Shown: one piece after another, positions 1-10,735 of the stretch | Position numbering within the stretch: the stretch's first letter is position 1 | Layout: every line of letters starts with the position of its first letter | NCBI GenBank assembly: GCA_020698575.1 | Contig: CM036255.1 | Span: 22,248,501-22,312,500 of the forward strand | From: Bostrychus sinensis | Lineage: Eukaryota; Chordata; Actinopteri; Gobiiformes; Eleotridae | DNA length: 64,000 nt | Reading direction: 5' to 3' | The notes under the pieces: model-generated | The model's input: the letters and a program-made list of their open reading frames with translations, nothing else | What the model was told of the DNA's origin: nothing | Database searches by the model: none | Program-made: the position numbers and the translations under genes

Positions 1-859
1 TAGGACAGAGGAGTGAGGGTCTGACAGACTGATAGCACTATTCAGGCAGGGCACGGCGGATAAAGCATGGAAATCCAGAACGCAATGAATCCGCCACATT
101 CCAGCAACCCATTACCATAAAGGCACCGCCATCGCTCACAATGGAGTTTAAAAGGCACTTACTTTAATACGAGGGGCATGTTTCTACATATAGGTACTAC
201 AGGAGAAATTTAAATGTTTTTTACTCAGCTAATAGTTATTTACTAGGACTAAAGTGGGCGTAAACCTGCATTACTGTGCTCCCTTGAAGTGTTGCCTCAT
301 CCACTTCCTGTTACTGCAACAACTTTATTTAATTTCTTATTATTTTATTTCTCTGGTAATAATTCAAATCTGATAGGCATTTAGTCTGGAGCTGAAAATA
401 TGCCTGCACTTACACACGCACTACTTCTGCCAATTTGAAGGAACATTTAGAGCTAAAAGCAGCCTCTATTGTAACGCAGTTTGTTCAAGGAATTTTCAAA
501 TAAAATACATATTTTATTGAAAACCTTGGTTTCAGCATCACCAACAATAAGAATGCATGTTTTCAGAAATTAAAATAAATGCTAAAGTCTGCTATTATTG
601 TGAACCTACGTATATTTTTTGACCCTGAAAGAGTGCATTATACAGAGCAGAGTTTTCACATCAAGCTTTACAATTATACAGCGTAAACAAGTATTTTAAT
701 TGCCATTTATTTTACTAGTTTTTTTTTTGTTTTTGTTTTTTTGTAACACCAAAACCAAAAGATAAAAGATCAGAGTCTATGTAGCATCAATTTTCCTCTT
801 CCCTTTCTCTTTCCTTTTCAAAGCTTCCTAGTGTAAAATGATTTGCATAGTGATTCATT

Positions 860-955
860 TTTTTACACCGGATGCCCTTCCTGATGCACCCTCTCCATAT
901 ATCTGGGCTTGGGACCAGCTCAGAGAATACACTTGGGTTGTGACCCCTTTGTGAC
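860..955 (-). mobile_element. SINE body fragment (family B), reverse
   Basis: 'ggatgcccttcctgatgcac', 'atctgggcttgggaccagct'. It is truncated on both sides. Confidence 0.55.
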
Positions 956-1557
956 GTGAATTTCTATTTTAATATGAATATGTTTTTATATACTGATCAT
1001 ACGTGTGCTTTTATGCAAACAGGTTGATCATGTGTATTTGCCCCATTGGCTTATGTGGCAGATCAAACCCCCCACCCCCCCGCTGGTCATCTCTTGTGCC
1101 TATAGGCTTATTTGATGCAGAGGCAACCAAACAAGAAACAACTCGTCCATTTTGTCTCTCCCATATGTTAGTCCTTAAATCTCAGCTCTTTTCATTTCTG
1201 TGAGAAAACTCTGTCCTCTAACACATTTGAATCCTATTATAAAGTTGTAAATGTGACAGTGATGTTCCCCAGCAAACAGACAGACTCACTCTGAGGAGGT
1301 GAATGGACTTCTTCTGGCTGCATTTTACTGTGATACTAACCAGGAAAACTCAGCTTTATTGTGCAGTACTGCAGTAAATGTGCCATTGGTGCGCGTACTT
1401 ATGCTTTGCTTTAGTTTGAGGTGTTCCAGGGAATAAGACGGGAATAAGGATTGGCAAGAAAAGCACTTCCTACATCTGCAAGCCTCTAGTTCAGACCAGG
1501 ACGCTTAGTAAAAATGTAAACTAATAAAAACTAATACATCAGAGGGACAGCTCATGT

Positions 1558-1692
1558 TAAATGGAGATAAAGTCAGAGAGGCCAGGCTGAGATGGTTGGG
1601 CATGTACAGAGTGAATATTTTGGTAAAGGATGCTGAGATTAGCTGCCAGGCAGAAGGCCTAGAGGACGACCAAAGAGGAGATTTATGAATTT
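1558..1692 (+). mobile_element. RTE-like LINE ORF2 tail, degenerate
   Basis: On the + strand a broken reading frame resembles the C-terminal tail of teleost RTE-type LINE ORF2: EARLRWLG, an arginine/valine stretch, then a segment like RRMLRMELPGRRPRGRPKRR with changes and stops (the DNA reads 'gaccaaagaggagatttatga' at the end). The same tail is better preserved in reverse at 7192-7467. It is a short 5'-truncated relic with no function expected. Confidence 0.6.
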
Positions 1693-2327
1693 AGCAAAAG
1701 AGGACAAGAAGGGCTAAATGAAGACGTGATTTGCTTTGGTCACCCCTGAAAGATTACAGCCCAGCGGAAAAGAACAAAAGTCTATGTAGATATTGTCTCT
1801 TGCAGTCCCAGAATCTTGGGGGTTTGTGATAAATTTTGAGTGTGAAAGAATTTTTGATCTGGTCCAATACAAATGTACATTAAAATGACACAAAACCATA
1901 TAAATAGCCTGTAAGTGAGATTACAGTGACAAGAACGCTATAAACGAGAAAACAGAGCATCCACTTAAACAGATATATTAGTTAAAGTTCAAAAGGTGGA
2001 GCTAAAGTTGAGATGCCGGTGCTTATGTAAAAGTAGCAGCCTCTTATATACTTAAATATGTTTAATAGACTGCTCGGGGACAGCTTAACTGTGGCCTGCC
2101 AACTGATAATACTAAATGCCAACTTTATTTTAAGGCATGGTTGTATGCTGGTTTTGATGCCAGAAGAAGTAAAGCAATTAAGTGTAATACTCTGAAAGGA
2201 TTCTGTTTATTTGCTAAAATTACACCTAAAGATCCTCACTGACAACACCTGTAATCACATAAACTGCCCTTTCCTGTGTAATATTGACAGATTAAATAAG
2301 CCTTTTTCATTTTGTCTGTCTTTTCAG

Positions 2328-2407
2328 GATGGAGTCCACAGAGAAATGTGAAGTAGTGATACAACATTTCAATGGAAAGTACCTGAAAACCCCGCCAGGC
2401 ATTCCAG
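2328..2407 (+). CDS. rbms3: rbms3 internal exon: C-terminal part of RRM2
   Basis: This is an internal coding exon of an RNA-binding protein of the RBMS/MSSP family, which binds AU-rich single-stranded nucleic acid through two RRM domains. A pyrimidine-rich tract ends in AG at 2326-2327. Base 2328 completes the Arg codon (AG|G) expected before MESTEKCEVVIQHFNGKY, and LKTPPGIP follows. A good donor (G|gtgagg) starts at 2408, so the downstream intron is phase 1. In the family this segment is the last helix of RRM2 and the loop before its last beta strand. The ATG at 2329 is an internal Met, not a start. The residues VVIQHFNGKYLKTPPGIP favour RBMS3 over RBMS1, recalled as having AVIGHFNGKFIKTPPGV. 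The paralogue call is from memory; a synteny or alignment check would settle it. Confidence 0.95.
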
Positions 2408-2789
2408 GTGAGGCTCAGTGCTTGTTTTACATTAAATCAGCCCATTCCTTATCTCCTCTTATAGCTTCTATCTGGGAAAACTACCCCATGCAACCAGGGA
2501 CCCCCTTTTCTAATTCAATTATGGTAATCTCTCATCTCAGATTTGCCGGACAGCTTGATAGATTGTGTACACTGTCGTTTCTGACACCTCACGCCGTGGC
2601 AGTGGTGGCTATAGCCCGCGGTCCTATAGGTTTCTTCCTCTCTCCTTCCTCCTCACTGTCGCTGCTGCAAGCTCTAGCTTCTGGGCCAGGAGAAAACCTT
2701 CTTAATATTCACACTCATGCCTCGGCGCTGTTCTTTGCAATCTACTTAAGAGCTTGCACTCTCGCCTCCTTCCTCCTCTCCTCGGCTCT

Positions 2790-2820
2790 GTCTTCCCTAT
2801 GTCCTCTCTCCTCTCTGCAG
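2790..2820 (+). other. rbms3: Strong cryptic splice acceptor in the first intron
   Basis: The CT tract 'cctctctcctctctgcag' ends at 2820 and is as good as the authentic acceptors. Spliced from 2407 it would read VNPDSRATRPWRGQ and stop after about 37 codons. I see no donor that would make it an internal exon. Confidence 0.3.
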
Positions 2821-5734
2821 TTAACCCAGACAGTAGAGCAACCCGGCCATGGAGAGGACAGGCTCACAAAACAGGCCAAAAGGAAGGATGTAAAAAGGGA
2901 GACAAAACTGCCAAGGATTTGTCTAAAAGTTAGCTTCCAAGTTCAAAATGAGAAAAACAGAGCGAGTCTCCCAGGGAATATGAGTGACGAGAGGTGGTAG
3001 ATCAAGAAATGGGAGGTTAAGGATTTGAGAGAAAGGCCAGGATGAAGAGGGGAAAGTGCTGCTTAAGCACATCTGGGACAGTGGTGTTCAAAGCTCCAGC
3101 TCGGTCCCACCAGGACGTCCAGACCAGACGGGTTGATACCTCGGAGATCTCCCTCACCCCTGTGGCAATTTTATTAACAATAGCCACACGTCTATCCAGC
3201 AGCTGCCGAAACAGGCTGTAAATCGCTTCTCTCCATCCAGTAATATCTCAGACAGACTGGATTTAGGATCTCCATATATGCTCAGCCACTGCATAGCTGG
3301 CGGCCATTAAAGGCAAGGTGAGCGCTTATATTGAAGTTGAGCCGTAATAGGAAACCTTTAAAGCTGTAATATCAGGCTGACCTTCCCCTTTAAGGGTCTA
3401 TCTCGCAGTCACTCAGGCTTTATTATTGTTAATGGATTGTTCAGACGTGTGCCAAGCGTGAGATTTACTACACTACCCAATCGAGGAAACCCTTCTGTGG
3501 AATTAAGAATGGTGACGTTTACAAGGAGTGTCCCGGGCTGGTGCTACTGTGGTCCCTCCAAAAGGCTTCATGAAATGTTCCTCTTTCATTCTTATTTTTT
3601 TACTAGATTTAAGAGGTTTTCCAGACTGGTTAACTAGAATTAGGCTTGTCTTTAACTGCATGCCAGTATTTTGCATTATTGTGTCAGACGGTCCGTGTTT
3701 AAAACATGAAGGCCAAGGCTAATAGCGAACAGTCTGCATGTGCTGATTTGTGTCAGATCGTACATGTGTTATTCATGAATAGTGATGGATAAAAAGGCCC
3801 CCTGTCACGTCTGGGTTCCTTTCACAGAGGTTTCTCCAGTTTGTAACAGGATGGGGTTTGGGGAAATGTGTTCTCCCTTTTTGACACGCCATGTTGACTG
3901 TCTCTTAAATAAAGATCTCTGGACATTCCTGTGTTATCAGTCTCAGATGTTCTTGTCAGAGGTTCCTCAGCTGGTTCCCACATAACCCCCTTATATATGT
4001 GCACACATGTCGCTCAGATTATATGTTTGTTTATAGAGGATTTGTATTTAAATGTGTGCGTTTTAAAAGCCACTGAAGCATATATTTGTGTCATGTTGGT
4101 GGTATTTCCCCAGAGCCCCTTGCTATGCGGGGCAGCTTCTTCATCCATCCTGCTCTGACAGCTCAGCGGCTCCCCCAGGGGGCCGCGCCACACACAGCTC
4201 TACTGTATGGGCACATGCACAGCTTGTACAGGCGTGGGCACGTGCCCAGCTCTAGTGTACGTGCACATGCACGTGCACACTCACAGATACGCTTGTTTGA
4301 CAGCCATGTCGACTACACTGTGTGAGCCCTGACACATCCACGCAGTACGCACCAGCCACATGAGCACAAATATAGTCATGCACCGCTAACTTTGACCTGA
4401 GTGGAATGTCAACAGCCATCTAATGCTAATGAGATCCTTTTTCCTGCCATTTAGTGTTCAGAACAGGAGCTAGAGCTCACAAGAGCTGTGCATTTATAAA
4501 CAATCTCTTTCTAAGACATCAGAGCCTTGTCAGCTGGACCTCCTTGTCCTTCTGACCTGATGATGTTCTCTGCCATAAATAGTCTTAACCCTCTTCTGTC
4601 ACTGACCTTTTTGGTTCGCAAGTTTATGGGAGGGCATTGCTTGGAAACTGATTCCATAGATCATATGTGTGGCTATGTTTGGCTAAAGATGCAAATTAAA
4701 TATTCATGTGTCATTCATGTGCCATCTACATCAACAGGAAAAAAGGCCACTGAAAAAAAACGTTCTGCCGTACCTGCTCACTCACACCGCAGCAGTGGTC
4801 TGTCTTCGGGCTGATGGAGATTGCTCTTGTTAGCGCTGCCCTGCTGTAAACCAGTGTGTTTAGTGGCAACACAAAAGGATATTGAGCTGTAACCTTTGCG
4901 TCCTGTCCCAGGAAGTAAATATCTCAATGTCAGGTGCAGGTCATCTGAGAAATTCAACTGACCATGAGAAAATAAACGGATCATAGGCCGCAATATTGGC
5001 AGGAAGTGAAAAGTGAATTGCAGATAAGACACAGTGTGGGGGGCGGGGACGGACGAAAAGAGCTGGAGATGCAAACAGATGGCAGCTAATGGAACCATAG
5101 ACAGCCACCATACACTTCCTGTTCAAATTTTATTGTACTAACATCTCACTTCCTTGTGATTACATGAGAGGGTGAGCTGATACTATGGCAGATGGTGACT
5201 AACGATACTTAAAGACTCGCCATATTTGTACTGTACGGCTCCAATGAAATCATATGCAATTCAGTTATACAGTTATACTGCAGCAGAAATGGTTTGAGCC
5301 ACTTTTCACAAACAGATACATGAAAAATACAATACTATGCAATGTAATTTTTAGGATTATAAAGTTGTTGAAACCCAAGTTGTGTTTGTATTGGGTGACT
5401 CCAGTGGCTTCATTGTGGTCATAGATCTTGCTTTCTGGTTTCATTTTGCCTAGTGGGTCACAGCCTCATCTTCAAGTCGTTCTTTGTCACAAACCATTTT
5501 TCAGCTTCCAGTTTATTTAATTATTGTTATTGACAGCTACAGTGTGGTAAGGTATCACAGTCTAGCAAATGCAAATGAATCTATAGGAACCTGTATGCGT
5601 CTATAGTACTTACAGTCAAAAAACTGCATTGTATGTAGCAGAACTGTTGGTTAATATTCTGTACATATACCACTCTTCAAATGATCTGACTCTAAATAAG
5701 TTATTTTTGGCTGATATTACATTTACCAATTAAT

Positions 5735-5998
5735 CCCATGGGTGGCTGGACTATCTCAGATTCTATGGGCTTTAAAGGGGCACATGCTGGACATTAGTTA
5801 TTCTCAAGGCTAACACAGTGACATACAAGACATACACTGACCGACAACCATTCACTCTCACATTCATTCACTAGGGGCAATGTACATTAACAAATTATTT
5901 TTAATTTTCTTAACACGTGCATACCTTTGGATGATGGGAGTACCCACGACCTCCTTGCTGCGAGGCAGGAGTGCTAACCACTCTGCCACAGTTGGCTT
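5735..5998 (-). mobile_element. tRNA-like SINE (family A), reverse, near full length
   Basis: On the minus strand it starts with an A-box-like TGTGGCAGAGTGGTTAG (5974-5990 reversed). It then has the hallmark body 'cctagtgaatgaatgtgaga' and ends with the 'ctgagatagtccagccaccc' tail. Internal gaps are present. Confidence 0.68.
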
Positions 5999-6299
5999 TT
6001 GTTTACTATACAGTTTATTGGAAGTATTTACTACTTTGAGATTTATGGAGAAAGTAATTGAGGTCACTTTTGTTTTTGTTTTTTACAATGCTGTGAGTAG
6101 CCAATGGGAAATTCTGCAAATGTTTCCATTATTACATAGGGTTGGATCATTTCATGAAAATGTATACTTCTTTTTATACATTATGTCGTAAAATGCTGTA
6201 ACACGCCATTTAAACCTTATACGCACTTCCTTTGTAATGCAGTGGGCTCTATATGGAAACAACCACTCACTCAGTAGCAACCATAAACCTTTACATACA

Positions 6300-6560
6300 A
6301 CTAATCATCCACACAGGTCAGGTCCAGTTGGTGAGCTGTGGTTGATATGAGAGGTTGCACAGCATTCGGCCAACAAACCCAGTGTCCCGGGCCGCTCTGC
6401 TCTGCCCACCTCTGATTGTGATTCAGGGAGCGGGCCGTGATCGATAGCCCTGATGGAGCGCTACAGCTGTTTAGATATTCCATGCAATGCAGCAGCAGGT
6501 CGGCCTGTCGCTGTTGTCAGCTGTGAGCGTGCATACACCCACTCACACATTCAGAGTCAT
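6300..6560. promoter_or_regulatory. Repeat-poor block, possible conserved noncoding element
   Basis: GC-richer than its surroundings, with no repeat family, dense in possible sites such as tgatcgata and attgtgattca. No conservation data available. Confidence 0.2.
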
Positions 6561-7097
6561 GCCTGTGAACCGTGAGCTCAACATGTAGGAACATACTGCA
6601 GACACATAGTATATTCACATATGTTGTTTTTTTTACCTGGCAGGCTGTACAAGTACGAAGACCTATAGGCATTCAAAACAAATCTAAAGCTATATATTTT
6701 TCACATGTTTTTGCTTTAGAATGGTGCTTACAGGCAGTGGTGGAGTTAGTAAAAGTAAAAATGTACTGACAAGCTGACAGTAGTACTCTGCTACTACTGT
6801 TAGTGCTATTGTTATTGAGGTTGCCACACGAAGTACTTCTAGTACTAGTAGTCAGATCTGGGCTCTTTCCTCCTAATGCATCCCATAAATAACCATACAC
6901 CAGCTATTGTATAAAGTAGCACCATTCAAATGGATCAAGGTGAATTGGAAATGTCCAATGTTTTTTAAAAGTGAAATAAATGTGTGTTTGAATTGTTGTG
7001 CCTGCCTCATATCCTAAGAAGCTGAAGCCACAGTCCTGACCATAAAAAGAGCAAAATGAATTGAGTTCACAGGACAAAAAACTATAAAAACTGAGCA

Positions 7098-7467
7098 CTT
7101 TTCCTTTCAGCTGTTCCCTTTGGGGGTTGCCACAGCAAAACATCTAACCCTATCCTCTGCACCCTCTTCTCTAACTTCATGTCTTCTTTTATCACATCCA
7201 TAAATGCCCTCTTTGGTCTTCCACTGTGTCTGGCAGCTCTAACCTCAGCATCCTTCTACAAATATATTCATGATCCCTCCTCTGTGCATGTCCAAACCAT
7301 CTTAATCGAACATGAGCTGTCCCTCTGACATACTCATTCCTAATCCTATCCATGTGTGTCAGTCCCAAAGCGCACCTCAGCATCTTCAGGTCTACCTCCA
7401 GCCTCAACCTGTGCCGCCTTTTACTCATTGCCACTATCTCTAAACCATACATCTCTAAAGATAACAC
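7098..7467 (-). mobile_element. RTE-like LINE 3' end with ORF2 tail and 3' UTR
   Basis: The minus-strand frame 7467-7192 encodes RIRNEYVRGTAHVRLRWFGH, then AQRRDHEYICRRMLRLELP. This is the typical C-terminus of teleost RTE-type LINE ORF2, located after the reverse transcriptase domain. The catalytic RT domain is absent, so the copy is 5' truncated. Downstream on the same strand, around 7141-7098, is the tail 'tttgctgtggcaaccccc' followed by 'agctgaaaggaaa'. This matches the 3' end found on many SINE copies in the window. The family name is from memory; a Repbase or Dfam search would settle it. Confidence 0.72.
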
Positions 7468-7734
7468 CTAAGTTGTTGTTAAATTTTACTATTGATTTGA
7501 GGTTATATCACCCAGGCCAAATATTTTAACAGCAAGTCATGTAGACGCCTTAAACTCTGTGAAATAACAAACTTGCCCGAAAGAATTCGGCTGTATCCTT
7601 GTTGTGAGGTCTCCGGATTTACTCAATATCCAAAATAAATGGAATTTATGAAATGTGACTACAGCAATAAAGCATAGCGAGGTGAGCCCAACAGGGACGC
7701 AATATGATTTACACTGCAACCCTGAGCGCCGGGA

Positions 7735-8300
7735 AAGTCAAAGGAAGCGCAGATAAAAAGTGATTTAATCCGCCGGCTCCACTGCGCCTCGCTGATTAAA
7801 GCCGCCCGCTCCCACAATGCATTAAACAGCTTAGAGATGACATCCTATGCTAAATGTAATTCAAACTGGAGATACATTAGCTATTGTTTGTTTTTGGCAG
7901 GTGAGTAATCTCCTGGACATGCCATATTGTGTATTGGCAGAACATGCAGGCGAGGTTGATGGCTTTCGATTCAGTATGTGCGCTTTGCCGCTCGGCCAGA
8001 TTGCAATTCATTCTCGCAATTTTGACTTAATTTCATTGTCAAACAACATCTAAGTAAATTAAGGTGGTGCATGTGTAAACACTGGCTTAAGACAGAGGTA
8101 GGGGGAGAGTGTTGCCGAACCACAACACAAGATTTAAACAAAGAAATGAACTCCGATTGAGACAGAGCTGGATGTGTTGCTTCCTATTGGCTTCCGTTGT
8201 TGCTGCTCGCTCCGTTGTCCCAGTGCCAATGTGGCAGCAGAGCTAAGAGTCGGCTCCAATATTGTCCAATAGATGCTGGATAAATAATTAAAAACACATC
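7735..8300. promoter_or_regulatory. Repeat-poor block, possible conserved noncoding element
   Basis: Contains 'cgctgattaaagccgcccgc', 'cttcctattggcttccgttg' (CCAAT-like, reversed) and 'tccaatattgtccaatagat'. No coding frame. Inference from composition only. Confidence 0.22.
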
Positions 8301-8514
8301 AGGAAGCAGTCACAGTGGCCCTGGGAGATGGGACCAAACGGAAACATGCAATCTGTACAAGATTTCCTGCCTCTTCTCCCCAATGCGCCGCTACATCTCT
8401 CATGACGTTATCTGTTTTTATCATTTAGCTTAGCTTTGTGCCCTCTAATGAAGTCACAGGATATCAGGTTACAAATAATAGTTTAAGAACTCATTCATTT
8501 ATATTAACACCAAC

Positions 8515-8640
8515 CTTAGGCATGACAGTAGCTCAGTTGGTAGAGATGTTCGCCCACTAACACATGCTGCCGCTGTTCGTTGGGCAAGACACACTGTGTG
8601 AATGTGTCAGCTTGACTGTGTCTTGGTAACATGCGTTTAC
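8515..8640 (+). mobile_element. SINE head fragment (family B)
   Basis: The sequence 'gtagctcagttggtagagat' is an A-box-like tRNA head. It is followed by 'gttcgttgggcaagacacac'. The tail is missing here; a separate tail fragment is at 8705-8860. Confidence 0.6.
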
Positions 8641-8704
8641 TAAGTGCTTTCTCTTTTCTGTTCTTGTCACTACTTAAAAATAAAAACTATAAAAAATGTG
8701 TGTA

Positions 8705-8860
8705 TCTCAATGTAGTAATCCAGCCACAGAGCATCACAAGCCAGTGCACTCTTTGTTCAGGTCCGAAGCCCAGATAAATGGAGAGGGAATCACTGCACAC
8801 TATGAGGCAGATCTGCTGTAGCAACCTGAAAGGAAAGAGGAAGAAGTATGTGACTAATTG
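8705..8860 (+). mobile_element. SINE body/tail fragment (family B)
   Basis: It contains 'aatccagccacagagcatca', 'ccagtgcactctttgttcag' and 'cagatctgctgtagcaacct', then 'ggaaagaggaaga'. It belongs with the tail-bearing copies at 45310 and 62395. Confidence 0.6.
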
Positions 8861-9856
8861 TAGCACACAGTTTATTTATTTAGATTTTAAGACTTTAATT
8901 ATCTATCCGTAATATTAGGCACAATTATTATAGCCTTGCCTCACAACATATTCCTAATTATTTTCTTGGACCCAAACAGTATAAGAAAGTGTGGGAGTAC
9001 TCTTTCAGTATAAAGGCTTCTTTCCCTGTTGGCTTTTTCATCGAGGCAATTGCGTCGTGTTAGAAACGACGACAGCCCACAGTATTTAAAAGCCCTCGCT
9101 GAATTAAGTCGAGTCCCAAATCACTCGGTAAGTCCCAAAAAGCCCTTCTGCAAGTGTCAGTCATACTTGAGTAATCCATGTTAATTTGGGCAGTCCCACC
9201 CACACTCCCCTGGCTAATAACTGGTCTGCCGCAGCCCGCTCCTCTCCCCTATGGCATGTAGATTTATCCAAGTAGGATGGTGCCTCGGCTGTCACCGCAT
9301 CTCTCAGACATGGCTGCCTCTGCAAAATACGCCGAAACACGCATCTTTTTATTTCCCTCGTCCCAAGTGTGGGCATTGATGTGAGAATTGTTTGTTTTGT
9401 CTTCGCTCTTTTAAGTGACAGATGCAAAAGTTCAAATCTGTTTGTCATACTCAGAGACAGCGGAACAGCAATTGAATGTAGAAATAATAAATAAATCTGA
9501 CTGTTTGAACTTAAATGGTTTGCACAAATGCCTTACAAACAGAGGAAGGATGTTATTCACCATGCTAGTTAGGCACATGATTTTCTTCTGGATTGCTTTC
9601 AGCTTTCTCCCACTGTTCAATAACATGTATAGAAGGAATAGAGAATGCACATTGTTTGTAGTGAGTTATAGTGACTGTGAATGGCTTGTTGTTGAGTGTG
9701 TCTCTAAGTGTTAGCTCTGCAATTCACCTGCTGTTGTTCATTGCTTCGTGCCCAAAGCAATCTCTCTGTGTGGATCCTCTTCACCATCCTCTCATTGTTA
9801 AAAGACATGCATTTTTAGGAGAATCTAAAAGAGGCTCCAGTGAATGAATCACCAAT

Positions 9857-10482
9857 CTGGCATAACATTCTGACCCCCTGCCTATTATTAGTGGTCATAA
9901 AGTTATTGTGATGCACTGTGTACTCTGGATCAGACCTCATGGGCCTCGGCCTTCACTCCCCATGTGCATCACCTATTGCCAGTTCACCCCTGTTCCTTGC
10001 TTGGACCACTTTTGATAAATACTGACCACTGCAGACCGGGACCACCCCACAAGAGCTGCATGTTTTGGAGAGGCTCTGACCCAGTTGTCCAGTCAAATTC
10101 TTACGTTTGCTCATTTTTCGTGCTACTAATCCATCATTTTGCTGCCTAATATACCCCATCCACATATGTGTCATGATGAGGAGATATTCTGTGTTATTCA
10201 AGTAACCTGTGAGGGGCGACAGTGGCACAGTTAAACAGTCACCCAGCAACAAGAGGGTAGTCAGTTCGAATTTTAGCCGAAACACATACTGTCGCTGTGT
10301 CCCTGGGCAAGACACTTTGCCTTCTCCAGTCACTGTATGTGGCTGGTTGTGACAGGAAGGGCATCTGAAATAAAGCTCTACTAAATCAGCGTGTGACTGG
10401 TTAGCTGTGGCAACTCCAAGTAAAAGGGAGAAGCTGAAAGAAAAAAAGAAATCAAGTTAGTAGGTCAGGTCATAATGTTGGG
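9857..10482 (-). mobile_element. Tc1-like relic (second family) interrupted by a SINE
   Basis: The ends are ggcataacattctgacc (9859) and a degraded inverse, ggtcataatgttg (about 10468-10480). They match the teleost Tc1-like family with the terminal motif GGCATAACATTATGACC. Between 9920 and 10195 are remnants of the transposase 5' region in reverse, including the rbms-unrelated 'cttggaccacttttgata' segment. A complete SINE occupies about 10205-10450. Other pieces of the same family are at 15434-15605, 48286-48356 and 63733-63870. Confidence 0.65.
10205..10450 (+). mobile_element. Full-length tRNA-like SINE (family B) with LINE-type tail
   Basis: The head has A-box-like 'cagtggcacagttaaac' and B-box-like 'gtcagttcgaat'. 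The body 'gtccctgggcaagacacttt' and 'ggttgtgacaggaagggcat' is followed by the tail 'ttagctgtggcaactcc' and 'agaagctgaaag'. The tail matches the 3' end of the RTE-like LINE at 7098. The copy lies inside a Tc1-like relic. Flanks 10197-10213 and 10451-10468 look like an imperfect target duplication (tcaagtaacct / tcaagttagt). Confidence 0.72.
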
Positions 10483-10654
10483 AGTCACGTCACATGTGTG
10501 GGAGTCTGGGAGCTTCGTTTGTTGTGCGGAGCCTAATTTTGAGTTTTTACTTATGGTCTTTTGGTTCCAGCACATAAGCTTATTTATTCTAGATGTGCGT
10601 GTCATTTTTCTGTTTTAATGATAAAGAGTTTTGCCCTTTAACCCATTGTTTAGG

Positions 10655-10735
10655 ATGTACCTCAGGCCCATAGTTGCTGAGATAAGCTCCAGCCACCTGC
10701 AATGGGAATAAGTGGAAGTGATTTAGTGAATAAAT
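10655..10735 (+). mobile_element. SINE tail fragment (family A)
   Basis: 'caggcccatagttgctgaga', 'taagctccagccacctgcaa', then 'aataagtggaagtgattta'. Confidence 0.55.

Larger units (their letters stand above)
1..2327 (+). other. rbms3: End of upstream rbms3 intron
   Basis: This is AT-rich intronic DNA ending at the acceptor 2326-2327. I looked for the preceding RRM2 exon (RILRD...GVGFA type sequence) and saw none. Recognisable contents are a minus-strand SINE fragment near 860-955 and a LINE tail at 1558-1692. The rest shows poly-T runs (720-742) but nothing coding. Confidence 0.8.

Noticed and set aside
2329..3000. A 223-codon open frame starting with ATG
   Set aside because: The first 26 codons are an internal rbms3 exon; the ATG is an internal Met and the rest is intron after a good donor.
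7192..7467. Minus-strand frame as a host gene
   Set aside because: Its sequence is the ORF2 tail of a LINE, 5' truncated.
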